A stretch of DNA of 64,000 nt from assembly GCA_016873935.1 (NCBI GenBank), contig VGVT01000003.1:1-64000 (forward strand). The letters are read 5' to 3'. Below are positions 32,514 to 40,442 of this stretch, in pieces (position 1 is the stretch's first letter; every line of letters begins with the position of its first letter). The notes beneath the pieces were generated by a model. That model saw nothing but the letters and a program-made list of their open reading frames with translations, searched no databases and was not told where the DNA came from. The translations under genes were made by a program, and so were the position numbers. Origin of the DNA: Betaproteobacteria bacterium (GTDB lineage Bacteria > Pseudomonadota > Gammaproteobacteria > Burkholderiales > Thiobacillaceae).

Positions 32514-33993
32514 ATCCACCTCTCCCCGCATCGAGTCGGCGGGCCCGGCCTACGACTGGAAGAAGCTGTTCATCCTGCTGGCCGGCCTGGGCGTGTTCCT
32601 GGCGGTCTATTTCATGCCGGCCTGGCCGGACGCCATCGATCCCGGCGGCAAGAGCTTCACGCTGAGCCCGCAGGGCAAGGCCGCCATCGGCCTGTTCCTG
32701 CTGGCCGGCATCTGGTGGATCTGGGAGGTGATTCCCATCGGCGTCACCGCCATCGCCATAGGCGTGTTCCAGGCCCTGTTCATGATCCGCCCGGCCAAGG
32801 ACGCCTTCCGCGACTTCATGGACCCCTCGGTGCTGTTCATCTTCGGTTCCATCGTCATCGGCCTGGCCTTCACCCAATCGGGCCTGACCCGGCGCATCGC
32901 CTACAAGATGCTGGCGGTGGCGGGAGAGAACACGCGCATGATCCTGCTCGGCTGCCTGGTGGTCACCGCCGCCCTGGCCCATCTGATGGCGCACACCGCC
33001 GTGGCCGCCACCATGTTCCCCATCCTGCTCGCCATCTACGCGCTGTACGGCGAGGGCGACAAGCAGACCAACTTCGGCAAGAGCCTGTTCATCGGCATGG
33101 CCTACGCCGCCGGCGCCGGTTCCATCATCACCTTCCTGGGCGCCGCGCGGGGGCCGGCGGCAGCGGGCATGTACAAGGAATTCACCGGCAACGAGATCGG
33201 CTTCTTCGAGCTGACCAGCTACATGTTTGTCATCGGCTGGCTCATGGTGTTCGCCATCTGGTTCTACCTGATCACTTTCCTGAAGCCGGAGAAGGACGCC
33301 ATTCCCGGCCTCAAGAACACGGTCAAGCGCCTGGCCGACGGCCTGGGGCCGATGACGTCACAGGAAAAGACCGTGCTGGGCATCGTCTTCGGCGTGGTCC
33401 TGCTGATGTCGTTGAAGGGCGTGGTGCCCTTCCTGCAGCCCATCGACCGGGCGGCGCTGATGCTGTGTTCCACCCTGCTGTTCTTCATCGTCGGCATCCT
33501 CAGCGTGAAGAACCTGGAGGAGATTCCCTGGAACATCATCCTGCTGTTCTCCGGGGCCATGAGCATCGGCTTTTGTTTGTGGCAGACCGGGGCGGCGGAG
33601 TGGATGGCGGTGCAGTGGCTGGCCCTGCTCAAGGAGGCCCACTGGTTCGTGTTCGTCATGGGCATCTCCGCCTTCGTCCTGGTGCTGACCAACTTCATCA
33701 TGAACGTAGCCGCCATCGCCATCGTCCTGCCGGTGGCCCTGGTCATCGCCAAGTACATGGGCGTGGCCCCGGACGTGGTGATGTACGCCTCCCTGGTCAC
33801 CGCCGGCATGCCCTTCGTGCTGCTGATCGGTGCCGCGCCCAACGCCATCGCCTACGACTCCAAGCAGTTCTCCACCGGCGAATTCTTCCGCCACGGCCTG
33901 CTGCTGAGCCTGGTCCTGCTGGTGGTGCTGGCCCTGGCGGTGACACTGCTGTGGCCGCTGCTGGGCATGCCCATCCTGGTCGGGCAGTCCTGA
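32506..33993 (+). CDS. DASS/SLC13-family anion:sodium symporter
   Basis: A 495-residue membrane protein that starts with GTG. Repeat motifs are visible: GLFLLAGIWWIWEVIPIGVTAIAIG near the N-terminus, FIFGSIVIGLAFTQSGL, the SxT-type segment AHLMAHTAVAATMFPILLA, and the second-repeat TNFIMNVAAIAIVLPVALVI, then LIGAAPNAIAYDSKQF. Family members carry dicarboxylates, citrate or sulfate. Several family-conserved Asn/Thr positions deviate, so the substrate is unassigned. It is coupled to the CBS protein. Confidence 0.85.
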   Translation: MAESTSPRIESAGPAYDWKKLFILLAGLGVFLAVYFMPAWPDAIDPGGKSFTLSPQGKAAIGLFLLAGIWWIWEVIPIGVTAIAIGVFQALFMIRPAKDAFRDFMDPSVLFIFGSIVIGLAFTQSGLTRRIAYKMLAVAGENTRMILLGCLVVTAALAHLMAHTAVAATMFPILLAIYALYGEGDKQTNFGKSLFIGMAYAAGAGSIITFLGAARGPAAAGMYKEFTGNEIGFFELTSYMFVIGWLMVFAIWFYLITFLKPEKDAIPGLKNTVKRLADGLGPMTSQEKTVLGIVFGVVLLMSLKGVVPFLQPIDRAALMLCSTLLFFIVGILSVKNLEEIPWNIILLFSGAMSIGFCLWQTGAAEWMAVQWLALLKEAHWFVFVMGISAFVLVLTNFIMNVAAIAIVLPVALVIAKYMGVAPDVVMYASLVTAGMPFVLLIGAAPNAIAYDSKQFSTGEFFRHGLLLSLVLLVVLALAVTLLWPLLGMPILVGQS

Positions 33994-34029
33994 CGCCGCA
34001 CCCCGGCGCCAAGCCGGGGCGCCCCGCGC

Positions 34030-34503
34030 TTATTTGCGCAGGAAGGAGAGAATTTCCTCCTGGGCTTCGGCCACCGAGCCACCCATCACTTCGGCTACGG
34101 TGCCACCCATCATGCTGCCGACATTGGCGGCCTTGATGTTGGTCACGTACACCTTGCCGTCGGATTTCTCGTAGACGCTGATAGTGCAGGGCATCATCAC
34201 CGACACCCAGCGGTCCTCGTCGTTGGCCAGCAGCTTGCCGGCATGGTGCGGCTCGCACAGGTCGAGCAGGACGACCGGCGGCACCGTCGGCCCGCCGTGT
34301 TTACGGATGATCTGGTCCAGCCGCTTCGGCTCGCTCACGTTCCAGCCCTTCTGGCGGCCCTGGGCGGTGATGGTCTTGACGGTCTCCTCCAGACCATAGG
34401 GGCTGGCCCTTTCATCCACCATGGCCGAACGCATCATGGACGAGCAACCTGTGACGGACAGGGCAAGCGCGAACACGGCGCCGGTAGTGAATAGGGTGCG
34501 CAT
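34030..34503 (-). CDS. DUF302-domain lipoprotein
   Basis: A 157-residue protein. The signal peptide has a lipobox VTGCSS (Cys at about 20). The DUF302 core is ETVKTITAQGRQKGWNV followed by PTVPPVVLLDLCEPHHAGKLL and VSVMMPCTISVYEKSDGKVYV. ATG 34503 has GGAGG 6 nt upstream and is preferred to one at 34518. DUF302 proteins are small periplasmic or outer-membrane proteins of unclear function. The perfect inverted repeat at 34563-34590, 60 bp upstream, is a likely operator. Confidence 0.85.
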   Translation of the reverse strand: MRTLFTTGAVFALALSVTGCSSMMRSAMVDERASPYGLEETVKTITAQGRQKGWNVSEPKRLDQIIRKHGGPTVPPVVLLDLCEPHHAGKLLANDEDRWVSVMMPCTISVYEKSDGKVYVTNIKAANVGSMMGGTVAEVMGGSVAEAQEEILSFLRK

Positions 34504-34562
34504 AAAAACCTCCTGCATGGGTAAGGGAAATCAAGGCGGCCGCGCGAGGCAACCGGGGATGT

Positions 34563-34590
34563 GAATATATTAGATTTTTCTAATATATTC
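34563..34590. promoter_or_regulatory. Perfect 12-bp inverted repeat, AT-rich
   Basis: GAATATATTAGA and TCTAATATATTC are exact inverted repeats around TTTT. It lies 60 bp upstream of the DUF302 lipoprotein start in an otherwise GC-rich region, so it is a probable operator. The ATAT-TA core recalls ArsR-family sites. Confidence 0.7.
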
Positions 34591-34795
34591 GGGAAGCGCC
34601 GCATGGCCCGGCTCTCGATCCCGTCCCGGTCTTGCGGGGTATGCGCAACGCGTGCCGGAGAACAGCCGATACAGCCGCGGGCTGGAGGCTCTTCCTGGTC
34701 TATCCGACGACCGCAATGTACTTGCTGTCGTAAGTCAGGCAGGACGCGACCGGGAAGCCCTCGGCTTCAGGAGACGGCCAGCGCCAGACCAAAGA

Positions 34796-34825
34796 GTAGG
34801 GCGGAAAAGCGCAGCGCCTTCCGCC
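34796..34825 (+). repeat. REP element, left flank of the RAYT
   Basis: A 30-bp palindromic repeat headed by GTAG. GGCGGAA and TTCCGCC form the outer stem and a GCGCAGCGC core the tip. It is exactly repeated in inverted orientation at 35408-35437. Confidence 0.9.
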
Positions 34826-34842
34826 GAATGAAGCAGGCGCCA

Positions 34843-35379
34843 TCACACTCCCCGCTCCCCCGCGAACACATCCTCCACACCCTGACCAGCCCAATCCGGC
34901 GCATAGATGCCACGCGCCACACAGCGATGGAAGGACGAATGCGGCCAGTCTTTCAAGCGGGTCACCAGGCCATGCTTCAAAGGATTGATGTGGACGTAAT
35001 CCACATGCGCCGCATAATCCTGTTCGTCACGAATGGTGTGTTCCCAGAACCGACGCTGCCAGATCCCTCGCTCACCCTTGGCCGCACGTACCGCCGACAG
35101 GCGTTCGGCCTTGGGCAAGGACTTGGCGAAGGCGATCTTGATCGCCTTCCAGCGACCCGAATAGTCCGTGTCGTCGTCTGGCAGTGTCCAGACCGCGTGC
35201 ATGTGATCAGGCAACACCACCCAGGCGTCGATGTGGAAGGGGCGGCGGGCGCGTACCGTCCGCACGGCATCGCGCAGATCCTGTATATGCGTGAAGAGCA
35301 GGGAACTGCCGCGCTCGAGCAGGTTGACGGTGAAGAAATAGGTGCCACCCGGAATGCGGTTGCGACGATAGTCCGGCAT
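34843..35379 (-). CDS. REP-associated tyrosine transposase (RAYT, Y1/IS200-like)
   Basis: A 178-residue Y1 transposase. The HUH motif is H59-M60-H61 in LPDHMHAVW, and the catalytic Tyr is Y128 in HVDYVHINPLKHG. The N-terminus YRRNRIPGGTYFFTVNL is typical of RAYTs. It is bracketed by two identical, inverted GTAG-headed REPs, the classical RAYT arrangement. Related but diverged REP doublets occur at five places between 43.0 and 58.5 kb. RAYTs cut REPs and help their spread but usually stay single-copy (family knowledge). All catalytic residues are intact. Confidence 0.95.
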   Translation of the reverse strand: MPDYRRNRIPGGTYFFTVNLLERGSSLLFTHIQDLRDAVRTVRARRPFHIDAWVVLPDHMHAVWTLPDDDTDYSGRWKAIKIAFAKSLPKAERLSAVRAAKGERGIWQRRFWEHTIRDEQDYAAHVDYVHINPLKHGLVTRLKDWPHSSFHRCVARGIYAPDWAGQGVEDVFAGERGV

Positions 35380-35407
35380 GACGGCATTGTGCGGTCTGGG
35401 TGCATAC

Positions 35408-35437
35408 GGCGGAAGGCGCTGCGCTTTTCCGCCCTAC
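35408..35437 (-). repeat. REP element, right flank of the RAYT
   Basis: The reverse complement is identical over all 30 bp to the element at 34796-34825, with GTAG at its foot (CTAC at 35434-35437). Confidence 0.9.
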
Positions 35438-35526
35438 CTGGGTGTATCAGTCGGTTTGTGAGCCCCAATGCCCAACGCTGATGGTCAGCCTAAGGCAATG
35501 CAATATTCTCATCCATCTACTCTCTT

Positions 35527-36816
35527 TCATCGCCGGCCCTCCGCGCGCAAACGGTCGATGACCGCCTTGACTTCGGCGCTGTCCCATTCGATGGCGGTAT
35601 TCACCGAATAGCGGATGTGCCCCTCGCGGTCGAGCAGGAAGGAACTGGGGAAGGCAACCACGCCCCAGCGCGTGGAGGCGGCGCCGTTCTCGTCGAGCAG
35701 CACCGGGAAATCCACTGCCACCCGGCGCATGAAGTCGCGCACGTGGGCGGGGGATTCGCGGAAGTTGACCGAGACCAGGGCGAATTCACCTGGATCGTAG
35801 GCGGCCGCCAGGCGGTTCATGGAAGGGATCTCGTGCACGCAGGGCGGGCACCAGGTCGCCCAGAAGTTCACCAGGGTGACGCGGCCGCGCAGGTCGCCGG
35901 CGGCGAAACGCTTGCCGCGCGCGTCAAGCAGCGCCAGTTCCGGCGCCGGCCGGCGCGGCCGCTCGATGAGGCCGTAGGCCGGCGCGCTGGCACGGTCCTG
36001 CGCCAGGGCCACGCCGGCGGGGCCGCTCGCGCGCGGCGTCGCGGCGAGCAGGCGGGCGGCGCGCATGAGCCGCTCCGGCGTGGCCCGCAGCGCGCGCTCC
36101 ACCTCGGCCGGCACCGGGCCCATCGCATCCAGGCTTTCGCTCTTCGGTTTCTCCACGTGCATCAGGTAGTAATCGCGCACCCCCGGCACGAACCAGGCAT
36201 AGGCCGGGCTGCCGCCCCCGCGCAGCGTGCGCAGCAGGCCGTCGAGGCGGCCGCGGTGGGCGCCGAGTTCGGGCTGCATGACCATCACCGGCAGGTTGGT
36301 GGCGCCGACGATGCCGAGCAGTTCCGGCGCCTCGCCGGCCACCGGCGTGCCGCGATAGAGATTGGGGAAGAACAGCACGGCGCCGGCCACCGCGGCGTTG
36401 TCGCCGCCGCCCTCCTGCCAGGCGCGCAGGCCGCGCAGCAGCGGCGCGGCCATGCGGTCGCAGGCGACCAGGACGATGGGCCGCTTGCCACCGCGCACCG
36501 CCTCGCGCAACAGCGCGGCCACGGGCTCACCGTCGATGTTGCGGATGGCCTCGCCGGTGCGTTCCAGCAGCAGGGAGTCGAGCAGATCCACCCGCCATAC
36601 CGCCGCGCCGCGCCGGGCGAGCTGGGAGGCCAGGGCGTCGGCGCGCTGGCGTTCGCCGTACTGGTTGAGCAGCCAGATGAACAGCGGACCGTCGGCGTAG
36701 CGGCCCCAGGTCTTCACCTCCAGGTGCTGGCCGGCGCCGGCATCCAGGGTGAAGTCGGCGCGCGCCGGCAAGGCGGCGAGCAGCAGCAGCAGAGCGAGGG
36801 AACGTAGCCAGGTCAT
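35527..36816 (-). CDS. Exported alpha/beta-hydrolase-like protein fused to TlpA-type thioredoxin
   Basis: A 429-residue protein with a signal peptide (MTWLRSLALLLLLAALPARA). Residues 22-270 resemble an alpha/beta-hydrolase (KTWGRYADGPLFIWLLNQYG, PIVLVACDRMAAPLLRGL), but the nucleophile elbow is C-D-R rather than GxSxG. Residues 285-429 are a TlpA/ResA thioredoxin with WATWCPPCVHEIPS and FPSSFLLDREG. ATG 36816 begins the signal peptide; a longer frame lacks one. The thioredoxin half is likely a reductant for periplasmic proteins. The fused hydrolase-like half may bind a partner rather than act catalytically. Confidence 0.75.
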   Translation of the reverse strand: MTWLRSLALLLLLAALPARADFTLDAGAGQHLEVKTWGRYADGPLFIWLLNQYGERQRADALASQLARRGAAVWRVDLLDSLLLERTGEAIRNIDGEPVAALLREAVRGGKRPIVLVACDRMAAPLLRGLRAWQEGGGDNAAVAGAVLFFPNLYRGTPVAGEAPELLGIVGATNLPVMVMQPELGAHRGRLDGLLRTLRGGGSPAYAWFVPGVRDYYLMHVEKPKSESLDAMGPVPAEVERALRATPERLMRAARLLAATPRASGPAGVALAQDRASAPAYGLIERPRRPAPELALLDARGKRFAAGDLRGRVTLVNFWATWCPPCVHEIPSMNRLAAAYDPGEFALVSVNFRESPAHVRDFMRRVAVDFPVLLDENGAASTRWGVVAFPSSFLLDREGHIRYSVNTAIEWDSAEVKAVIDRLRAEGRR

Positions 36817-36888
36817 GATGGGGAGAATGCGAACATGCGGGCCTCCATTTTCCCACTCCCGGACGGCAGGATTCATCCCCGGCCAACG

Positions 36889-37587
36889 ATGCGCGTGGTA
36901 ATTTCCTCGGCCCGCTCACTACCCCGTACCCCGCGCGTGGCCCTGCCCCCACTCACCACGATCTACGCCGACGACTTCCTGCTGGTGCTCGACAAGCCCG
37001 CCGGCCTGCACGCCGTGCCGGGTCGCGGCGAGGACAAGCAGGACTGCCTGAGCGCGCGCGCCCAGGCGCATTACGCCGACGCGCTGGTCGTGCACCGCCT
37101 GGACCGCGACACTTCCGGTCTCATGTTGATGGCGCGCGGCAAGGCCATGCAGAGCGCGCTCAGCCGCGCCTTCATCGCCCGCGCCGTGGACAAGCGCTAC
37201 GTCGCGGTGGTGCAAGGCATCGTCGCGCCGCCGGACAGCGCCGACGGCTGGGGCGAGATCGATTTACCCATCTTCCTGGACTGGCCCTTGCGGCCAAGGC
37301 GCGTCATCGACTCTCGCGGCCAGCCCAGCCTGACGCGCTGGCGCGTGCTGCCGGGCGAGGCGCCGGCGGGTTGCACGCGCCTGGAACTGGAGCCGTTCAC
37401 CGGCCGCTCGCACCAGCTCCGCGTGCACCTGGAGGCCATCGGCCATCCCATCCTGGGGGACAGCCTGTATGGTGATGAAAGCTCGCGCGCGCGGGCCGGA
37501 CGCCTGCTGCTGCACGCCTGGCGCCTGAGCTTCGTCCACCCCGTCAGCGCGAGGCCGCTGACCCTGGAGAGTCCGCCGCCGTTCTGA
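36889..37587 (+). CDS. RluA-family pseudouridine synthase
   Basis: A 232-residue enzyme of the RluA/RsuA type. The catalytic motif HRLDRDTSGLML contains the active Asp. IYADDFLLVLDKPAGLHAVPGRG leads, and LEPFTGRSHQLRVHLEAIGHPILGDSLYG is the conserved C-terminal block. It lacks an S4 domain, so it is nearer the RluA subfamily that acts on rRNA or tRNA. Position specificity is not resolved. It is divergent from the thioredoxin fusion. Confidence 0.9.
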   Translation: MRVVISSARSLPRTPRVALPPLTTIYADDFLLVLDKPAGLHAVPGRGEDKQDCLSARAQAHYADALVVHRLDRDTSGLMLMARGKAMQSALSRAFIARAVDKRYVAVVQGIVAPPDSADGWGEIDLPIFLDWPLRPRRVIDSRGQPSLTRWRVLPGEAPAGCTRLELEPFTGRSHQLRVHLEAIGHPILGDSLYGDESSRARAGRLLLHAWRLSFVHPVSARPLTLESPPPF

Positions 37588-37614
37588 GCGCAGCCGCGGT
37601 TCCGCCGGCGCGGA

Positions 37615-38928
37615 TCAGTCTTCGCCGGCCTTGGCCGGGGCTTCCGGCAGGCGGGATACCAGCACCTTGTCGACGCGGTTGCGGTCCATGTCCACCACCT
37701 CGAAGCGCAGGCCTTCCCATTCGAAGTGGTCGGCGACGGTGGGCACGCGGCCAAGCATGTGCATGACGAAGCCGCCCAGAGTGTTGTAGGCGTTCTCCTC
37801 CTCGCCCGGCAGATCGGCCTCGATGTCGAGCGCCGACTTCAGGCGTTCCGCGGTGACGCTGCCGTCCACCAGCCAGGAGCCATCCTCCCTTTGCACCACG
37901 TCCATTTCGTCCGGCCCCTCGGCGGAGGGCAGGTCGCCGACGATGGCGGTGAGCACGTCGGTGAGGGTCACCAGGCCCTCCAGCTCGCCGTACTCGTCGA
38001 CGATCAGGGCGATCTGCATGCGGGACTGGCGGAAGCTCTCCAGCAACTGGGTGGTGGTGACGCTGTCCGGCACGTAGAGCGGCTCGCGCAGGCGGCTCTC
38101 GATGTCCAGGGGGGCGCCGCCGAGCATGGGTTGCAGCAGGTCGGAGGTGCGCAGGATGCCGGCGATGTGCTCGAGTCCGTCGCGGCAGACCACGATGCGC
38201 TCGAAGGGGCTCTCGGCCAGGCGCTGGCGGATTTCCTCCTCCGGCTCGTCCAGGTCGATCAGATAGATGTCGCTGCGGTGGGTCATGATCGCGGCGATGC
38301 GCTGTTCGTCCAGGCGCAGCACGTTGGAGACGATCTCCTGCTCGCTCTCGTGGAAGACGCCGGCCTCGGCGCCCTGCTCCATGAGGACGTTGATCTCGTC
38401 GTCGGTGACCGGCGGCTCCTCCTTGCGTTTCGCGCCGAGGACACGCAGCACCAGGCTGGAGGAGGTGGACAGCAGCCACACCAGAGGCCGCGTGGCGCGC
38501 GTCAGCAGATTCATCGGCCGCGCCACCAGCGAGGCGATACCTTCCGGGGCCATCAGGGCCAGGCGCTTGGGCACCAGTTCGCCGACCACCACGGCGAAAT
38601 AGGTCAGCACCACCACCACCACGGCAAGGGCAATCGCATAAGCGTAGGGCGCCAGCAGATCCCAGCCGCTGAGCCAGGCCGCCAGCGGATCGGCCAGCGC
38701 CGTCTCGCCGATGGCGCCGCTGAGGATGCCGATGGAGGTGATGCCGACCTGGATCGTGGAAAGGAAGTTGGAGGGCTCGGCGTGCAATTCCAGGGCCGAG
38801 CCGGCGCCGGGACTGCCGTCTTCCGCCAGGCGCTGCAGCCTGGCCTTGCGGGAGGAGACCACGGCGATTTCCGCCATGGCGAAGACGCCGTTGAGCAGGA
38901 TGAGAAACAACAGTAAGGCTATGTCCAT
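37615..38928 (-). CDS. CNNM/CorC-family membrane protein with CBS domains
   Basis: A 437-residue protein. DUF21 (CNNM) occupies residues 1-185 with MAEIAVVSSRKARLQRL and VVGELVPKRLALMAPEG. Two CBS domains follow (about 205-330), and a CorC_HlyC C-terminal domain ends with HMLGRVPTVADHFEWEGLRFEVVDMDRNRVDKVLV. Family members affect magnesium or cobalt efflux, or Na+-coupled Mg2+ transport. ATG 38928 is preferred to a TTG at 38934. It is convergent with the pseudouridine synthase. Confidence 0.9.
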   Translation of the reverse strand: MDIALLLFLILLNGVFAMAEIAVVSSRKARLQRLAEDGSPGAGSALELHAEPSNFLSTIQVGITSIGILSGAIGETALADPLAAWLSGWDLLAPYAYAIALAVVVVVLTYFAVVVGELVPKRLALMAPEGIASLVARPMNLLTRATRPLVWLLSTSSSLVLRVLGAKRKEEPPVTDDEINVLMEQGAEAGVFHESEQEIVSNVLRLDEQRIAAIMTHRSDIYLIDLDEPEEEIRQRLAESPFERIVVCRDGLEHIAGILRTSDLLQPMLGGAPLDIESRLREPLYVPDSVTTTQLLESFRQSRMQIALIVDEYGELEGLVTLTDVLTAIVGDLPSAEGPDEMDVVQREDGSWLVDGSVTAERLKSALDIEADLPGEEENAYNTLGGFVMHMLGRVPTVADHFEWEGLRFEVVDMDRNRVDKVLVSRLPEAPAKAGED

Positions 38929-39169
38929 GGTCAACCGCCCATCACCCTGGGGTGCGCGGTTCGGAGTAAAGGTGGGTCAATTCTAGCTCACTCGGGTTTC
39001 AGGCCTTGTGGACTCCGCGTGACCACCCCTGGCTGCCGCCTTGTCCTTCCTGGACGTGCCGAGGGGCACAGTCCAGGTCGGACAGGGTCTGACCAACCTG
39101 GACAAAGGCGAAGGAGCGCAAAGCGCTTGAGGAAATAGAGATTGAAAATGGTCGGGTTACTGACTAACG

Positions 39170-39181
39170 TTCTAATGAACA
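39170..39181. promoter_or_regulatory. Short palindrome upstream of the ArsR-rhodanese gene
   Basis: GTTC-TAAT-GAAC is a perfect 4-4-4 palindrome 12 bp before the ATG. It may be an autoregulatory site for the ArsR-type repressor. Confidence 0.4.
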
Positions 39182-39193
39182 TTGGAGTAATCG

Positions 39194-39868
39194 ATGGAAA
39201 CCTCCGAAAGACAAGTCAAGGACGTGCTCTATGCGCAGGTCGCGCGCATCGGCAAGGCGGTGTGCAGCCCGAAGCGGCTGGAACTGATCGAGTTGCTGGC
39301 CCAGGGCGAGAAGCCGGTGGAGCGCCTGGCGACGGAAGCGGAGATCTCCCTCAAGCTGGCCAGCGCCCATCTGAAGGAGTTGCGCCTGGCGCATCTGGTG
39401 GAGACGCGCAAGGACGGCAAGAACGTTTTCTACCGGCTGTCCAGCGAGGCGGTGGCGGATTTCTGGGTCGCCATCCGCTCCCTGGCGGATGACCGCCTGT
39501 TGGGCTTGCGGGCGGCCCTGGCCGGACTGCGGGAACACGCCCACGAGCTGATGCCGGTCTCGCGCGAAGACCTGCTGGCGCGGGCGGAACAGGGCGAGGT
39601 GGTGGTGCTGGACGTGCGGCCGGGCAACGAATATGCCGCCGGCCACCTGCCCTATGCCCGTTCCCTGCCCCTGGAGGAATTGCAGCGGCGCATCGCCGAA
39701 TTGCCCCGCGACAAGCCGGTGGTGGCCTATTGCCGGGGGCCCTTCTGCCTGATGGCGGTGGAGGCGGCGGAATTCCTGCGCAAGCACGGCTATCAGGCCT
39801 TCCGCTTCGAGGACGGGGTGGCGGAGTGGCGTGCCCACGGCCTGCCGGTGGTGATGGAGACGATTTGA
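39194..39868 (+). CDS. ArsR-family regulator fused to rhodanese domain
   Basis: A 224-residue protein. The winged HTH (residues 10-95) includes RLELIELLAQGEKPVERLATEAEISLKLASAHLKELRLAHLVETRKDGKNVFYRLS in shorter pieces. The rhodanese domain (115-220) has VLDVRPGNEYAAGHLPYARSLPLEELQ and the active loop AYCRGPFCLMA with the catalytic Cys. Such fusions occur in sulfide/persulfide and metalloid response loci. It precedes an exported protein, a hydroxylase, TVP38 and ArsM. Regulation of that group is plausible. A GC hairpin follows its stop. Confidence 0.9.
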   Translation: METSERQVKDVLYAQVARIGKAVCSPKRLELIELLAQGEKPVERLATEAEISLKLASAHLKELRLAHLVETRKDGKNVFYRLSSEAVADFWVAIRSLADDRLLGLRAALAGLREHAHELMPVSREDLLARAEQGEVVVLDVRPGNEYAAGHLPYARSLPLEELQRRIAELPRDKPVVAYCRGPFCLMAVEAAEFLRKHGYQAFRFEDGVAEWRAHGLPVVMETI

Positions 39869-39883
39869 CGGATCAGGAATGAA

Positions 39884-39906
39884 GGCCCGGCGCGCCACGC
39901 CGGGCC
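39884..39906 (+). terminator. GC-rich hairpin after the ArsR-rhodanese gene
   Basis: GGCCCGGCG and CGCCGGGCC form a perfect 9-bp stem with a CGCCA loop 15 bp after the stop. No T-run follows, so termination efficiency is uncertain. Confidence 0.5.
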
Positions 39907-39976
39907 TACCGGAGGCCGGCCACCCAGGCGCGGGTTTTGCGACCCGCGAACGCTCAAGCAACACGAGGAGATCGCC

Positions 39977-40414
39977 ATGCAACCACTGCTCACTTCCCTG
40001 CTTCTTCTGACACTCGCCCTGCCCGCGGTGGCCCAGCAGAGCCATGCCGTGCCCGGCGCGGTGGACGCCGCCGGGCGCAAGGTGCTCACCTTCGTCAACA
40101 AGGACCCGCCCGGCCAGCGCTGCAACAACAACCTGCAGGTGGCCTCGGAGATCGCCAACGTCTACCGCCTGCCCATCCAGTTGCTGCCCACCAGCCTGGT
40201 GCCCGGCCTGCCCGCGCCCAGCGTGTTCTACGGCACCCAGATGATCGCCGCCGACGGCAAGGACCATAACGGCCTGTCCAGCTTCCAACTGGTCGCCGAC
40301 GTGCTGGAGATGGAAGGCGTGGCCAAGCAACCCAAGCCCGGCCTGCTCTTCAACGAGAAGGTGCGCAAGGAGTACGAGGACCTGCGCGGCATGATCAAGA
40401 GCGGCGGCAAATAG
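39977..40414 (+). CDS. Exported protein of unknown function
   Basis: A 145-residue protein with a signal peptide (MQPLLTSLLLLTLALPAVA). The mature part contains KVLTFVNKDPPGQRCNNNLQVASEIANVYRL in sections and ILLxTSLVPGLPAPSVFYG-like sequence. One Cys (RCNNNL) and no clear motif are seen. It may be a thioredoxin-like fold fragment because VFYG and the Pro-rich turn precede a helix, but this is weak. It is followed by the hydroxylase gene 28 bp downstream, so it is probably in one operon with it. Confidence 0.65.
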   Translation: MQPLLTSLLLLTLALPAVAQQSHAVPGAVDAAGRKVLTFVNKDPPGQRCNNNLQVASEIANVYRLPIQLLPTSLVPGLPAPSVFYGTQMIAADGKDHNGLSSFQLVADVLEMEGVAKQPKPGLLFNEKVRKEYEDLRGMIKSGGK

Positions 40415-40442
40415 ACGGCCCGGCGCCCATGAGGAGACTCCC

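Larger units (their letters stand above)
34504..34842. other. Intergenic region between the DUF302 gene and the RAYT
   Basis: No gene is supported in these 339 bp. They contain the 28-bp inverted repeat at 34563-34590, about 200 bp of unremarkable sequence and a REP copy at 34796-34825. Confidence 0.6.

Noticed and set aside
38929-39193. Repeated CCTGGAC words upstream of the ArsR-rhodanese gene
   Set aside because: The words are short, irregularly spaced and in mixed orientation, so no defined repeat or operator is supported.
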